Shown in pieces: positions 12,330 through 39,004 of a stretch of DNA of 64,000 bases (positions are counted from its first letter, which is position 1; the number at the start of each line of letters is the position of its first letter). Source of the DNA: Patagioenas fasciata (Eukaryota; Chordata; Aves; Columbiformes; Columbidae); NCBI RefSeq assembly GCF_037038585.1, contig NC_092541.1:4963445-5027444 (forward strand), in the 5' to 3' direction. The translations under genes and the position numbers were made by a program. The notes beneath the pieces were generated by a model, which worked only from the letters and a program-made list of their open reading frames with translations, did not search any database and had not been told where the DNA came from.

Positions 12330-12836
12330 GACCTCCCCATGGAGACCTCAAATCCTGGGGTCAGTTCTGGGCCCCTCACACCAGGAAAACCCTTGAGGTG
12401 CTGGAGCGAGTTGAGAGAAGGGAACGGAGCTGGTGAGGGGCTGGAGCACAAGTGTGATGGGAGCGGCTGAGGGACCTGGGGGTTCAGCTGGAGAACAGGA
12501 GCTGAGGGGAGACCTTCTGATCTCTGAACTGCCTGAAAGGAGCTTGGAGCCAGGGGGTCGGGCTCTGCTCCCCAGGAACAAGCGCCAGGAGCAGAGGAAA
12601 TGGCCTCAAGTTGCACCAGGGGAGGTTGAGGTTGGATGTGGGGAACAATTTCTTCCCCAAAGGGCTGTGGGGCATTGGAACAGGCTGCCCAGGGCAGTGC
12701 TGGAGTCACCATCCCTGGAGGGCTGGACAGACGGACATGAGGTTCTCAGGGACATGGGGTTGTGCCAGGGCTGGGTTATGGTCAGAATCAATGATCTTAA
12801 TAGTGTCTTCCAACCAAAATGATTCTATGATTCTAT
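12330..12836 (+). mobile_element. CR1 LINE 3' part
   Basis: Sense CR1 from CAAATCCTGGGGTCAGTTCT to the GATTCTATGATTCTATA tail, about 0.5 kb and well preserved. The open frames over it are CR1 3' region noise, not protein genes. Confidence 0.9.
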
Positions 12837-13329
12837 ACACGGACAGATTTCAGTCGCGAGTGTGTATCTGTGGGATCACAGGCAGCCTGTGTTCGTCTCT
12901 AGATCATGGGGAAAGTGTGGGCGGAACAGAAGGAGAACGGGGTACCACTGGCTGTGACCAGAGGACTGCACGACTTGTGGGTGAGCAACAAAGGGCCCAG
13001 AGACCTCAGCAGTGCAAACCAGAAGGGGCTGAAAGAACCAAATCCAGCCATCCAGACCTTGACCCTGAGAAGATGCCCAGCTGGGGACAGAGCTCCTCCT
13101 GCTTCCCCCAACACAGTGAAAAATACAGGAGTCTGCGTGCAGGCTTTGGCCATGCGAGGGGGAGGAAAGGGGCTTATCCCTTCCTCAGTGCTCTGGAAGT
13201 GGTGTGAGGGGAGGCTGGAGAGAGGCCGTGTCTCCCGTGGCAGTGGGGTGAGCTCGGCTGAGGGAAACAGCAGAGAACAGCGGGGGCAGAGCGGGAACCG
13301 GCAGGGGGCCGTTTGTGGAGGGACGTGAA
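12837..13329. other. intergenic sequence between CR1 copies
   Basis: No gene recognised. A 20-base string (AACACAGTGAAAAATA plus AGGAG) near 13.11 kb recurs near 13.50 kb, so part of this stretch may be an older CR1-derived or tandem-related segment. Confidence 0.45.
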
Positions 13330-13590
13330 TGCTCCCCCCTGCCCTGGGGAGAACTGGGGCCAGTGCCGGGCTCCCCAGTTTGAGAAGGACAAGGAATCAC
13401 TGGAGAGAGCCCAGGGAGGGACACAAAGACGCTGAGGAGACACTGAGAGAGCTGGGGCTGTGGAGCTGGAGAAGACAAGCTGAAAGGGATCTGATCCTCC
13501 AACACAGTGAAAAATAAAGGAGATGAGGTTCTCAGGGACATGGGGCAGTGCCGGGATGGGTAACGGTTGGATTCGATGTTCTTGAGGGTT
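13330..13590 (+). mobile_element. CR1 LINE fragment at edge of GOSR2 promoter
   Basis: Sense CR1 (GAGAAGGACAAGGAATCACTGG, AGGGACACAAAG, GAGACACTGAGAGAGCTGGG, then GATGAGGTTCTCAGGGACAT). It ends about 220 bp before the GOSR2 start codon and directly abuts the CpG island. Confidence 0.85.
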
Positions 13591-13641
13591 TCCCCCCCGC
13601 TCACCCACATCCCGTCCGGCGGCGGGACCGCGATCCCGCAG

Positions 13642-13655
13642 CGCCCCCTGGTGGC
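13642..13655 (-). promoter_or_regulatory. CTCF-like site
   Basis: The + strand reads CGCCCCCTGGTGGC, the reverse complement of the core GCCACCAGGGGGCG recognised by CTCF zinc fingers. It lies about 155 bp upstream of the GOSR2 start codon. Confidence 0.6.
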
Positions 13656-13718
13656 GCCGCGTGGCGCTGCGCTCGGCGCAGGCGCCAGGAGCGCGGGCGG
13701 GGGCGGTGCCCGCGTCCG

Positions 13719-13760
13719 CCGGCGGAAGCGGAAGCGGAAGTTCGGCGGGGCCGGAAGTGA
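13719..13760 (+). promoter_or_regulatory. GGAAG repeats and ETS-like core
   Basis: Three spaced GCGGAAG units are followed at 13751-13759 by CCGGAAGTG, the high-affinity core for GABP/ELK-type ETS factors. This is common near start sites of TATA-less promoters and lies 50-90 bp before the GOSR2 ATG. Confidence 0.5.
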
Positions 13761-13807
13761 AAGCGGCGGCGACGTGTGCGGCGGAGTGGGGCCGGTCGGG
13801 CCGCACC

Positions 13808-29638
<15,831 letters not shown>

Positions 29639-32350
29639 GCTCCTGAACTATTGCCAGAGGAGATCGTCCTTTGGAGCAAGATGGACTATCCTCCAGACCC
29701 TTCTTTCCTCTGGGTCCTGCTTTGGATGAGCCCCTCCTGTGACCTTCAGAGTTTACAAATCACACTCGGACACGCGTCTTGTGGAAAGCACGTAGGGAAA
29801 GACATTGCTCTGGGGACACTGTAGTTGAGAATAGCCCTATAAAAATAACCCTGGCCTTACTGCTCTCACCTGGTTGTCTGCAAGTTTGCAAATCTGGTTA
29901 AGTAGGAAGCAGAAGTGAAAATTCAGCCCCACTGTGTTGCAAGGTAGGAGTGTCCTTTGGGGTAGAGAGGGATGAGACGGTGCAAAGGCCGAGTAGAAGA
30001 TGTAGTGAGCCAGAAATGGCCCTAATCACAGTGTTTTGCAACAAAAGAACGCCGTGCAGGAGAATTCCGCAGTGTTTGTGGGCACGGTCCTGCCTAAGCG
30101 TGCAAAAAGAGGCGGGAAGGGAAGGGTTCCCATCTGCAAACTCACCGCTTGGCTTGGAGGGAGAAGGATTTGTGGGGAAGGGTCTTAACTCTCAAAGCAC
30201 AGTTATAACCTCAGCTTCCTTTTTTATTTGCACGTACAGTGTTAACCAGCGCAAATCTTCCCATTTTATGCTGAAATGCTTCTCATCTGAGGTGTGTTTT
30301 GGTACCTTTTAATGCCGCGCTGCTTCCCAGTGGAAGCTGATCGCTACACTCTGCTGCTTCCAGGCTGATGCACATCAGGCCTGTGTCGTCTTGCTGTGCC
30401 TAGTACCAAATCCGGCCTCCGAAAACTGTAAAACTGCCATTTTTAATGCTAGCACATCACGTTTTGGTGAGTTATATTCATTTTCCGAGTTGGCTGGTTT
30501 GGGTTATGCTCTGTAGCTGGTATTTCTTGCATTGATGAAGCAGGCAAGTCCCCACCGTGCTCAAGTTCACCTTTGTGACTTTTACATTCATGGAACTGGA
30601 AAGGGCTCTCTCTGCCGTTCTTTATGTTCAAAATCACAGTGGGATCAGGGCAACGAACCTTTCACTTAAAATCAGTTGTTAGAAGAGTTTCCTGAAGTTA
30701 CGTGCCTTGGGGTGGTGAACATCCCTCATCCTCGGGAAGGGTTTCTTTGCGTTATCCTTTGTACCTGCAGAATTACTGTGAAAGACGTTGTAATTCGCGT
30801 CACCCCGCGGAGGTTGTGGGTGTCTGTCCACACGTGAACACTCGCAGTTGTGAAACGCCTCGGTGTTTAAACGTGCTGCCGCTTTCCCTGCAGACTGAAT
30901 GGCCAGCCTGAGATTTTGGGCATCACCCATTTCCATCAGCCTTCAGAGACATTCCCATCCCCATTTGTGTGCAAGTCTGGAGCATTTCCAGATGTGTGAC
31001 AGTGGCACAGAAGTGTCGCATTTAGATGATGTGGCATAATGCTGGCAATCCCTTCGTTTTTCTTTTTGTCCGGAATGGCTCTTTTAATGAGTAACAGATA
31101 ACGAGTTCTGCATTCTGTCTTTGCTGCAATAAGCTTTGCTTTTATTATGTAGCCTGTTGCAAACTTGGAGAAGCGGTATGAATAGCTGTAAAAAATGGAT
31201 TTCGGTTAATATGGGTGGGTGGGATGGTCAGGATCACACCTGGAGCCCAGGGCAGGGAAATGAGCCAACAGCGCTGCCTGCACCGCAGACACCAGGAGAG
31301 AGGCCAGGATACCATCAGCACCTAAATAATCCTGTTGGGTGGTTTGGCACAAGGAACCAGGAAAGCCTCAGAGCTCGTCGAGTATCTTTAATCTAAATCT
31401 TATCTCTAAGTTTACCTTAAATTTATTTAAAATACAAAATCTGATAGATTTAGGATACTACGCGCTTGAGAGGGCACCTTCTATGAGATCACCTGGTTAC
31501 CTTGCCAGGGATCCTGGGCAGATCTTCTTCTGTTCTGATAAACTGGTCCAATTCCACGTTGATTTTACAATTTTACGGTTTAGTGCTTAAAGGATGGCGT
31601 TAGGCAGTGTTTAGAGTTTATAACGTTGTGACCCGGCGTAGCAGGATTTGTCTTGTACCAAAGTGAGACTCTGGCCTATTTGTTTCCTTTCTTGACTTGT
31701 GGTAGGAGCCATAAAATAATTGGAACTGGATTTTGTTGTTGTTGTTGAGACTATCTGGACATTTTCATACGTGTCTCTGTGTTCATTTATTTTGCCCTTT
31801 TAGAGTCTTCTTTTTAAGCAGCGTCCTTGCTCTTCGCTCTGTCTCAAGGTGAGATGTGGGGCTCGAAGGAACCACTTGGGTAAGTGGATTTGATGATGTG
31901 CAACTTCAGACGAATCCGTACCAGATGTTGAGTCCAAAATGATCTACAAGAGCATCTACTCTCAGACGGTTGGTGTAAAACCCTCAAACCATTGCGGTTG
32001 GTCACAGTGGGATCACAGGTGGGATCAAGATCTCCACTGACATGAGACAGTGCTGAAGCCCCGGTGGTTTTACTGTTGCTGCTACAACTCCGTGTAAAGT
32101 TCCTTGTCTTACTAAAGGCCACATTTCCTTCGACAGAGCTGTTTTGCTTCCGAATGTCTGTGGCACAACAAGCGTTTGAGCTGTTGGATGCACTCATGGG
32201 GGGACACTGTGGAAGCTAACTTGCCTCTGGAAAAGAAAAACAAAAGCAAACCAAACATTTTACCAGTATTTTATACATAAAGGGGCAAGGGTGGGACACG
32301 CTGTGATTCATACAATGTGTTACGTGAATAAAGATTTTTCAACCAAAATG
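29639..32350 (+). other. GOSR2: GOSR2 3' UTR (inferred extent)
   Basis: After the stop codon there are about 2.7 kb without recognisable transposons, up to an AATAAA at 32327-32332. LTR sequence begins about 150 bp later. Shorter 3' UTR forms are possible. A transcript is needed to fix the end. Confidence 0.5.
32327..32332 (+). terminator. GOSR2: candidate polyadenylation signal of GOSR2
   Basis: AATAAA, preceded by unique sequence and followed by T-rich DNA. It is the first canonical hexamer I noticed downstream of the stop codon. Confidence 0.5.
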
Positions 32351-32419
32351 AAGGTTTTTTTACCGTGATTCAGGAGGAGGCACCAGCAGGGAGAGGTTGC
32401 GGCTGTGGAACTGCCTGTG

Positions 32420-32442
32420 TGTGTCTGTCTGTCTGTCTGTTG
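32420..32442 (+). repeat. (TGTC)n microsatellite
   Basis: Five or so TGTC units between the GOSR2 3' end and the following LTR. Confidence 0.85.
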
Positions 32443-32483
32443 GGAGGATGTGGGTCCCACCGCACTCCCAATGGTGGGACACG

Positions 32484-33189
32484 TGTCGTGGTTTATCCTA
32501 AACTTCAATACAACCGTGACAGCCGCCCACCCACCTGAAACGGGAGAGAATGGGAAGGGAAGGGAGAAACTTGGATTGAGATAAACACAGCTTAATAAAA
32601 TAACAAAATACTGATACACTACTAGTAAATACATATATATGTGTATATATATATAATAGAAATAAAAGATACTCAAGGCAATTCCTCACGACCTCTGTCC
32701 ACACCGAGCAGCCAGTCCCAGGAACCAGCACCTGGTCCCCAACGGCTGATCCCAGAGAGAGAAAAGAGGAAAAAGGCAGAAAGACCCAGGGGCCTCTGTG
32801 AAACAGTAAAAGGCTGAACTGAACGTCCCAAACCAAACTGCGCTGGCTCTGATAAAAAAGCGAAGAAGAACGAGAGTGAGACAGAGAGACCGGAAGGTCC
32901 CAACTCTCCTTATATCTTAAGCCTGACACTAACGGGCTGGAACACTCTGATTGCTCAGTGTGGGTGTCAGTGCGGCTCTGTCTGTCCATCCCCTTCCTCG
33001 CTGCCTCCCCGCTGCGGGCAGAGCTCAGTGTCCTTGGCTCTCAGACCGGAGCGATTCAAAACATTAACTCTGTGCTGGGCTGGTATCTCTTGTTCTCAAA
33101 GTCCAACAATGACCGTGCTAGCTGGGAAACAGGAAGGTTTCTAACTGCATGAAGAAAATGAACCTGTTTTCAGTCAAACCAGCACAACA
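32484..33189 (-). mobile_element. solo ERV LTR
   Basis: Read on the - strand it runs from TGTTGTGCTGGTTTGACTGA to GGATAAACCACGACA, with imperfect inverted ends. A TATA-like GATATAAGG lies mid-element. The opening TGTGCTGGTTTGACTG type is common in bird LTR families. An AT-dinucleotide tract (about 32630-32656) lies in its 3' part. No clear target duplication was found, so one edge may be off by a few bases. No internal region is attached. Confidence 0.75.
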
Positions 33190-33713
33190 CAGCAGGTGTG
33201 GTAGAAATGGTGGTGGGTCTCTGGCTGGGTGATGCTGCGGGGATGACACCCAGGACCTGGGGTTGCTCTGCCCCGTCCCTCTTTGTCACCGGAGAGGGGA
33301 CAGACCTTCCCGTCCTGCCCTCGGCCAGCTCGTGGTGCAGGTGGCTGGAACCCCCATGTCCTGCTCAGCCCTCCTACGTTCTAGTTAAGGAAGAACTTGA
33401 AGGGCAGAATGTGGCTGTTGATAAAGAGAACATGGATTTAAAATGCGAGATCAAGGGGTTAGATTATCTTTCTCTTGCAGTTATGTATTGTTTTGCAGTA
33501 ATTCAAGTTCCCCACAGCTACAAAACACTTATTAAATCAGAGAATATCAAGCGAAGAATGCGAAAACTTTAAAATTCATCCAGTGATGCAGGTATTAACT
33601 AGATAAATAGATCAGAGCAGCCTTTGGCAGCCTGGTAAGCAAGGCCTTCAAGGTTTATCTTCCCAGGTGGTCCCCTGAAGGACTTTAAATGATGAGCAGC
33701 AGCTCAAGCCTGG
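33190..33713. other. short unique spacer between two LTRs
   Basis: No gene or repeat recognised. Confidence 0.5.
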
Positions 33714-34328
33714 TGTCCTGGTTTTGTTACAAACCAGACCAGTTCCTCTTTTATTGAATTTTTCTTTCAGCAAAGTTCTTAGTAACTGCACTTTTCTGGA
33801 GTTGGATACGTGTTTTGGTAGACACAGCGATGGAATGCGAGGTCGCTGATAAGGATGTACGTCCTGTAAGTGAGAGGGGCAAGGAGGAGAGAACTGAACA
33901 GGTGACTAAAACTAAGTATTCCATCCCATCATAACACCATATAAAATGGGAGATCATGAGGGTCTCAGCCCCTCTTCAACTATGGCCAACATCTGGGCAG
34001 GACCCTGTGATCTGAGGCTTAGTGACAGCCCCTGCATCCTTGAATCCAGCTCCAGTTTGCTGCAGGGTCCAGGCCAGGACTTCCAGGTGCCTGCCCTGCA
34101 GTTATTGGAGCAGCTCTGAGCTTTGCCAGGGAATTCAAGATTGGTTTTGTATATTTTGTATAATTTTCTCTATTTTATTAGTAGCATTAATAAAACATTT
34201 TTAATTCTTTCCAACTTGCAAGTCCTCTCTGGTTTTGCCTCTCTCTGCTCTCCTATCGCCTTTCCTCAGCGGGGGGTTAACAAAGCACCTGCCAGGGTTT
34301 ATTGTCACCCTGCAATCAAACCTTGACA
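33714..34328 (+). mobile_element. solo ERV LTR, same family as 22.3 and 52.7 kb
   Basis: Runs TGTCCTGGTTTTGTTACAAA to CAAACCTTGACA. It carries a TATA-like ATATAAAATGG near 33.94 kb and an AATAAA near 34.19 kb, in the order expected for U3-R-U5. The flanking five bases are CCTGG and CCTCC, an imperfect pair. Internal retroviral genes are absent. Confidence 0.8.
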
Positions 34329-35149
34329 CCTCCAAACAGCATCGTTGACCCATCACTGTGCTGTATGGTGTGCCCGCGTGTGCCAGAGAAATCTGCGAGG
34401 GTCTAAAAGAGATGGTAGAAGTTTTGACTAAAAGTGCAGTCAGTATTTTAGCAGTTAAAACAGAGTGAAATGTGGCCAACGTATACACAGATTGGAGGGG
34501 GAGATAATGGATTATAAGATGATTATGACTTGGTGGGGAAAAATTAATTTAGAAGGAAGACAGTAGAGATAAGTACTAGAGGGTGTGTGTACTTGTCTAA
34601 TAACCAAAGCTTAATATGTATGCATATGTACGTATACTGTTGCCAAATGTTAACCATATAATGCACAATTACAACAGCGTTGTGTTAAAAATCAACACGT
34701 CCTTTAGCGTAGAACAAAAGCAATGGCAACGCTGCCTGTGACTATAATAATGTTGAATGTTGCAGCTGTAGGAGTAAAAAGGTGTCTCTTTGTGAGCTGT
34801 GACACAAGCCGGTGGTGATGGTGTCGTGTTTTCACAATAAGGCTGTGTGAGCATCATGGGTTTGGCAGCTGCTCTGCAGGGGGTGCTGCTGCCTCGTGCT
34901 GTCCTGTCCTGCCCGGGGTGCTGAGCCATCCTGGCCCAGCTCCAGTGCCGCCAGCACCACCAACTCCACAGTCCTGGGTGGGCTCCTGTTCTACCACCCT
35001 CCATTGCCTTTGTATCTTGATGTAGGGAGGTGAAAAGCCAAGAGCAGAAGAGACGGGGGGGGGGAAGGGGAATGAAACAGTGACGGGATGAGAGAACAGT
35101 TCAGTCATGTCAGTGTTCTGGAGATGGGCAGCAGAAATGACAGCCTGGC
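34329..35149. other. intergenic sequence, no gene seen
   Basis: Unique, AT-rich then GC-rich. Only shadow frames are present. Confidence 0.5.
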
Positions 35150-35668
35150 TGGACTTTGCGCTGGGGCGGCCTCACCTGGAGCATTCGCTGTGTGCAGGGC
35201 TGGGGACACCGGAGAAAAGGAGATAAAGCTACAGGAGAGTGTCCATAGGAGGCTATGAAGTTGGTGAAGGTTTGGAGGGGAAGCCGTATGAGGAGCGGCT
35301 GCAGTCCCTGGGTTTGCTCAGCTGGAGCAGAGCAGACTGAGGGCAGAGCTCATGGGCTGCAGGTTCAGCAGGGGAGCAGGAGGGGCAGGGTGAGCTCTTC
35401 TCTGTGACAGTGACAGAGCCCAGGGAATGGCAGCAGATGTGCCAGGGAGGGTCAGTGGGACATGAGGAAAAGGTTCTGCACCCAGAGGTGCTGGACACTG
35501 AACAGGCTCCCAGGGAGGTGTCACGGCCCAACCTGACAGTGTTCAAGAAGAGACTGGACAACGGCCTCAGACACACGGGGTGACCTGTGGGGTGTCCTGG
35601 GCAGGGACAGCAGTTGGAACCCATGATCCTGTGGGTCCCTCCAGCTCAGGACATTCCCTGATTCTATG
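35150..35668 (+). mobile_element. CR1 LINE 3' part (copy A of a duplicated pair)
   Basis: Sense CR1 with CTACAGGAGAGTGTCCATAG, the GGTGCTGGACACTGAACAGG block, and CCTCCAGCTCAGGACATTCC followed by CTGATTCTATG. It is almost identical to the copy at 41.31-41.84 kb and continues into a shared non-CR1 tail. Confidence 0.88.
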
Positions 35669-35895
35669 TGTGAGTGGGGCTGCATAAGTCAGACCACTGT
35701 AAAGAATATGAAATAAGGAATACAGAGGATGCCTCAAAGAAAGGATACAGAGTATGATCCAAGCATCAGATGCCCTCAAAAGGTGCTCTCAAGGAGGCAG
35801 GTGTTACACACCACCCCTCTGGTTCATGCCGTGGTGGCCATGAAGCAACGGGGCAGCCAGAGGTGTCAGCAGCTGTCACCACCTGCAGAAGTCAC
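35224..35895 (+). repeat. 672-bp duplicated block, copy A
   Basis: Matches 41395-42067 at roughly 97-98% by eye (about 16 differences). The block holds most of a CR1 3' end plus about 230 bp of downstream tail that is not CR1. The match stops abruptly after GAAGTCAC. In this copy a second CR1-like end (AACTCAGGTCATTCTATGATTCTAT) follows at about 35900-35925. Confidence 0.9.
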
Positions 35896-35925
35896 TTGCA
35901 ACTCAGGTCATTCTATGATTCTATA

Positions 35926-37276
35926 TGGTATCAGACTCAGAATATATGGCAGGTATTATACACTGTCAGACACACCAGTTGTGCTGGGCCCAGCAAAGTG
36001 GAGCTGCTGCCCTTGGCTATCGCGGTGTCTCCACAGTAACCCAGGTGCTGGTGTGGTGCATCCCCCAGGCTGGCTGGGGCGTTGGGAAGAGCCCCAGGCA
36101 AATCCTCAGGAACCCCGTTTGTCTGCAGGGCCCGGGGTCCCGCCCGGTTTGGTGACGGGGCTCTGGGATGGGGTTGGACGTGCCCGTCTGCCTCTGGAAC
36201 CCAAGCACAGGTGCCAACTGGAGCAGAGGCATGGACGTCATGGAGCAGGTGACACCCAGGGGCTCGCGGCAGTGTTCTCAGGACAGGGATGTCACAGCAG
36301 CAAGGATGGGACGCGATGGCCATGGTCCTTCCCACGGTGACCTGGGCACCCCAGGGAACAGGAGCAGCTGCCACAAGACACTCAGACATCAGCGGGGCTG
36401 GGAGCTCCGAGTAGGAAGGTCCTTCCCAAACATGAGGTGAATGGGTTGGTCCCATATACCTGCTCTGGATCGTGCGTGTCTGAGCTGCCCATGGAGACAC
36501 CTCGTCTGCACTGTTTGGTCAATGCTTCTGAAGAAACACTCAGCTCTGCAGCTGCTGCAGCCCAGGCAGCCACCATTGATTTCCAGCCTGTTGCTGAGCT
36601 TGTAAATCATCTCTGAGCTGAAACTGGGCTTGAGTTACAACCTGGACTAACAGCCAGGAAAAGGGAACTGGCTTCTTAAATGTGGTTTGGTTGTGATGTT
36701 GAGATCTGGGGCCAGAGCCTGATCTCCCATAAAAAGGAGACTTTGTGCTGCCTCCAGTAACCCCAGGTGGTCTCACCTGCTGGAACCTGAAGTTCAGTAG
36801 CAAGAGGTGGTTCCCTGGGGAGTTAAAGGAACCCCCACATACAACTAATCACTATAACTCAGGCTGAACTACCGCTGCAAAGCGAGAGGTAAACCCAAAA
36901 CACAACGGGTGTGGTCTGGAGAGAGCCCCCAGGCAGCCGGGTCTGCACCACCATCCAGCTCTTCTCCTCCAGCCTTCCTGACCACAGCATAAAGGAGCTG
37001 AACACCAAACTCCAGAGGCAAAACGACGCTCGGAGCCTGTTCACCCTCCACAACAAAAGTGATGGGGCATTTTTGCAGCTGGTGTTTCCTCGCCCCACCA
37101 GGTAGATCTGTTCCCTTTTCTCTCTCCTGCCTCCAGCACTTTGTTTGCTCATAAACACCCCCATGATGGAAAGTCTTCCTTGTTCCCTCTTGTTTTCTCA
37201 CCCTCTTCCATTGTGCACTGGGTAGGAGACAAGGCAGTTCAGGACCCTGTATTTATCCGTGGGCTCAGGCTGATTG
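35926..37276. other. intergenic sequence, no gene confirmed
   Basis: GC-rich unique stretch. A 64-codon + strand frame at 36911-37105 ends near a CAG/GTAGAT donor-like site but belongs to no family I recognise. Confidence 0.4.
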
Positions 37277-37755
37277 CATGAGGTTCAACAAGGGCAAGTG
37301 CCAGGTCCTGCACTTGGGTCACAACAACCCCATGAACACTGCAGGCTCAGGGAAGAGCGACTGGAAAAGGCCCTGGGGGTGTTGGTGCCAGCGGCTGAAC
37401 ATGAGCCAGTGTGTGCACAGGTGGCCAAGAGGCCACAGGACCCTGGCTGGGACCAGCACTTGTGTGGCCAGCAGGCCCAGGGCAGTGACCGAGCCTGTGC
37501 TGGGACCTGGGGAGGACAAACCGTGAATCCTGGGGGCAGTTCTGGGCCCCTCACACCAAGAAAACCCTTGAGGTGCTGGAGCGAGTGGAGAGAAGGGAAC
37601 GGAGCTGGTGAGGGGCTGGAGCACAAGTGTGATGGGAGCGGCTGAGGGACCTGGGGGGTTCAGCTGGAGAACAGGAGCTGAGGGGAGACCTTCTGATCTC
37701 TGAACTGCCTGAAAGGAGCTTGGAGCCGGGGGGGTCGGGCTCTGCTCCCAAGCGG
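37277..37755 (+). mobile_element. CR1 LINE 3' part
   Basis: Sense CR1 starting within the end of the coding region (ATGAGGTTCAACAAGGGCAA GTGCCAGG, the MRFNKGKCQVLHLG motif typical of CR1) and running into the 3' part. Frames over it are element noise. Confidence 0.92.
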
Positions 37756-37790
37756 AGAGCTCCCTGGGAGGCCAAAAGGGGCTGATATTT

Positions 37791-38010
37791 CATAGAATCA
37801 GAGAATCATTTTGGTTGGAAAAGTCCCTCAAGATCATCAAGTCCAACCGTTCCTCTCCCTTGGCACTGCCCCATGTCCTGAGAACCTCATGTCCGTCTGT
37901 CCAACCCTCCAGGGATGGTGACTCCAGCACTGCCCTGGGCAGCCTGTTCCAATGCCCCACAGCCCTTTGGGGAAGAAATTGTTCCCCACATCCAACCTCA
38001 ACCTCTTCAC
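37791..38010 (-). mobile_element. CR1 LINE 3' end, opposite orientation
   Basis: Antisense CR1 beginning CATAGAATCAGAGAATCATT and containing the CTCATGTCCGTCTGTCCAAC block. It lies about 35 bp after a + strand CR1. Confidence 0.92.
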
Positions 38011-39004
38011 ATCCCATCAGCTTCTCCTGGCAGGGACACATTCAGCCTCTTGGGAAGGGGGTGAAAAGAGAGTGAGGATTTAACAGAGGAATATGTGGCT
38101 GTGGCCACAGTGACTGTCACATGAAAGTCCTTGCTCTGCCACATTGGACTAGGTGCCATTTGACATAATTTTAAAAACATTCCTTGTGGTAAACAGAAAA
38201 CAATCGGAGCTCCATCCCAACAGCCCCATGACAGACAATACTGGGAGCTGAGATAGTCACACTGCTGGAGGTGAATCATCTTTCTGTTTTACATCCCTAC
38301 AACCTGTTAATCTTCCACACTGAAATGGCCACAGGGAACAGTCAAATTGTGGGTCTCCCACTCTTCAAAGGGTGGTGGCACATGCAGGACGTGCTGGGAG
38401 AAGCTGCCCAGAAAGACATGGGACTCCAGCTCTCAGAGCTCCGTCATATTGGCTGCACCTACCCTGCGAGACAAATCCACTTCTCGTGGTCCCTGTCCCC
38501 TGTTTACTGTGGCCAGGGGATGTTTTGAAGGCACAACTGTCACCTTTCCGAGACCACATGGTCCCTTTGAGGACAGCAGAGCTGTTGGACAAGAGCTCAT
38601 GCTGACAGCGGGCTGGGGAACGGGACAAAGGGCCTCCTGGGAGGAGGTGCACCCGAAGTTCATCTCTGCGGCGCAGGAAAGCGGTGACACCCAACAAAAG
38701 CAGGTAGTTACTGCACTAATTACCGCCAGTATTCCATCAACTGGCAATTATATGAACTTACAGTAATGGGCCCAATTATGGCACCTATCTAAAATTATAC
38801 TGCTCAGGCCCATTAATCCTGCAAATAAGCTACTGCAGTTATACCAGAACCAATCAAGCAGCTGATATTTGTCACCACTTTCCTTCAAAGTGACAAAAAC
38901 AATAATTAAATGAAGGTAGAATGGAGGGTTTACTGTGTAAGCATTTATGTATTCAACAGGAGTACCAATCACTACAGATACCTTTCAGAAATATAAAATG
39001 AGTC
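38011..39004. other. intergenic sequence with TAAT-rich block at 38.70-39.00 kb
   Basis: The first part is ordinary. From about 38700 the sequence becomes repeat-free and rich in TAAT/ATTA cores (ACTAATTACC, CAATTATATG, CCCAATTATGG, CATTAATCC, AACAATAATTAAATG). That looks like a homeodomain-type conserved non-coding element. This is pattern recognition only. Confidence 0.35.

Noticed and set aside
12275-12822. Several overlapping 100-150 codon frames
   Set aside because: All fall on a CR1 3' copy, and the same peptides recur wherever this CR1 subfamily occurs (17.4, 28.6 and 37.9 kb).
1-13590. WNT9B exons expected by synteny
   Set aside because: No cysteine-rich WNT segments such as the CKCHGVSGSC motif were found on either strand. 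The gene must lie outside the window if present.
36911-37105. 64-codon frame with a donor-like CAG/GTAGAT end
   Set aside because: Exon-like at first sight, but no family, no partner exon in phase nearby, and no conserved motif. Kept only as a note.
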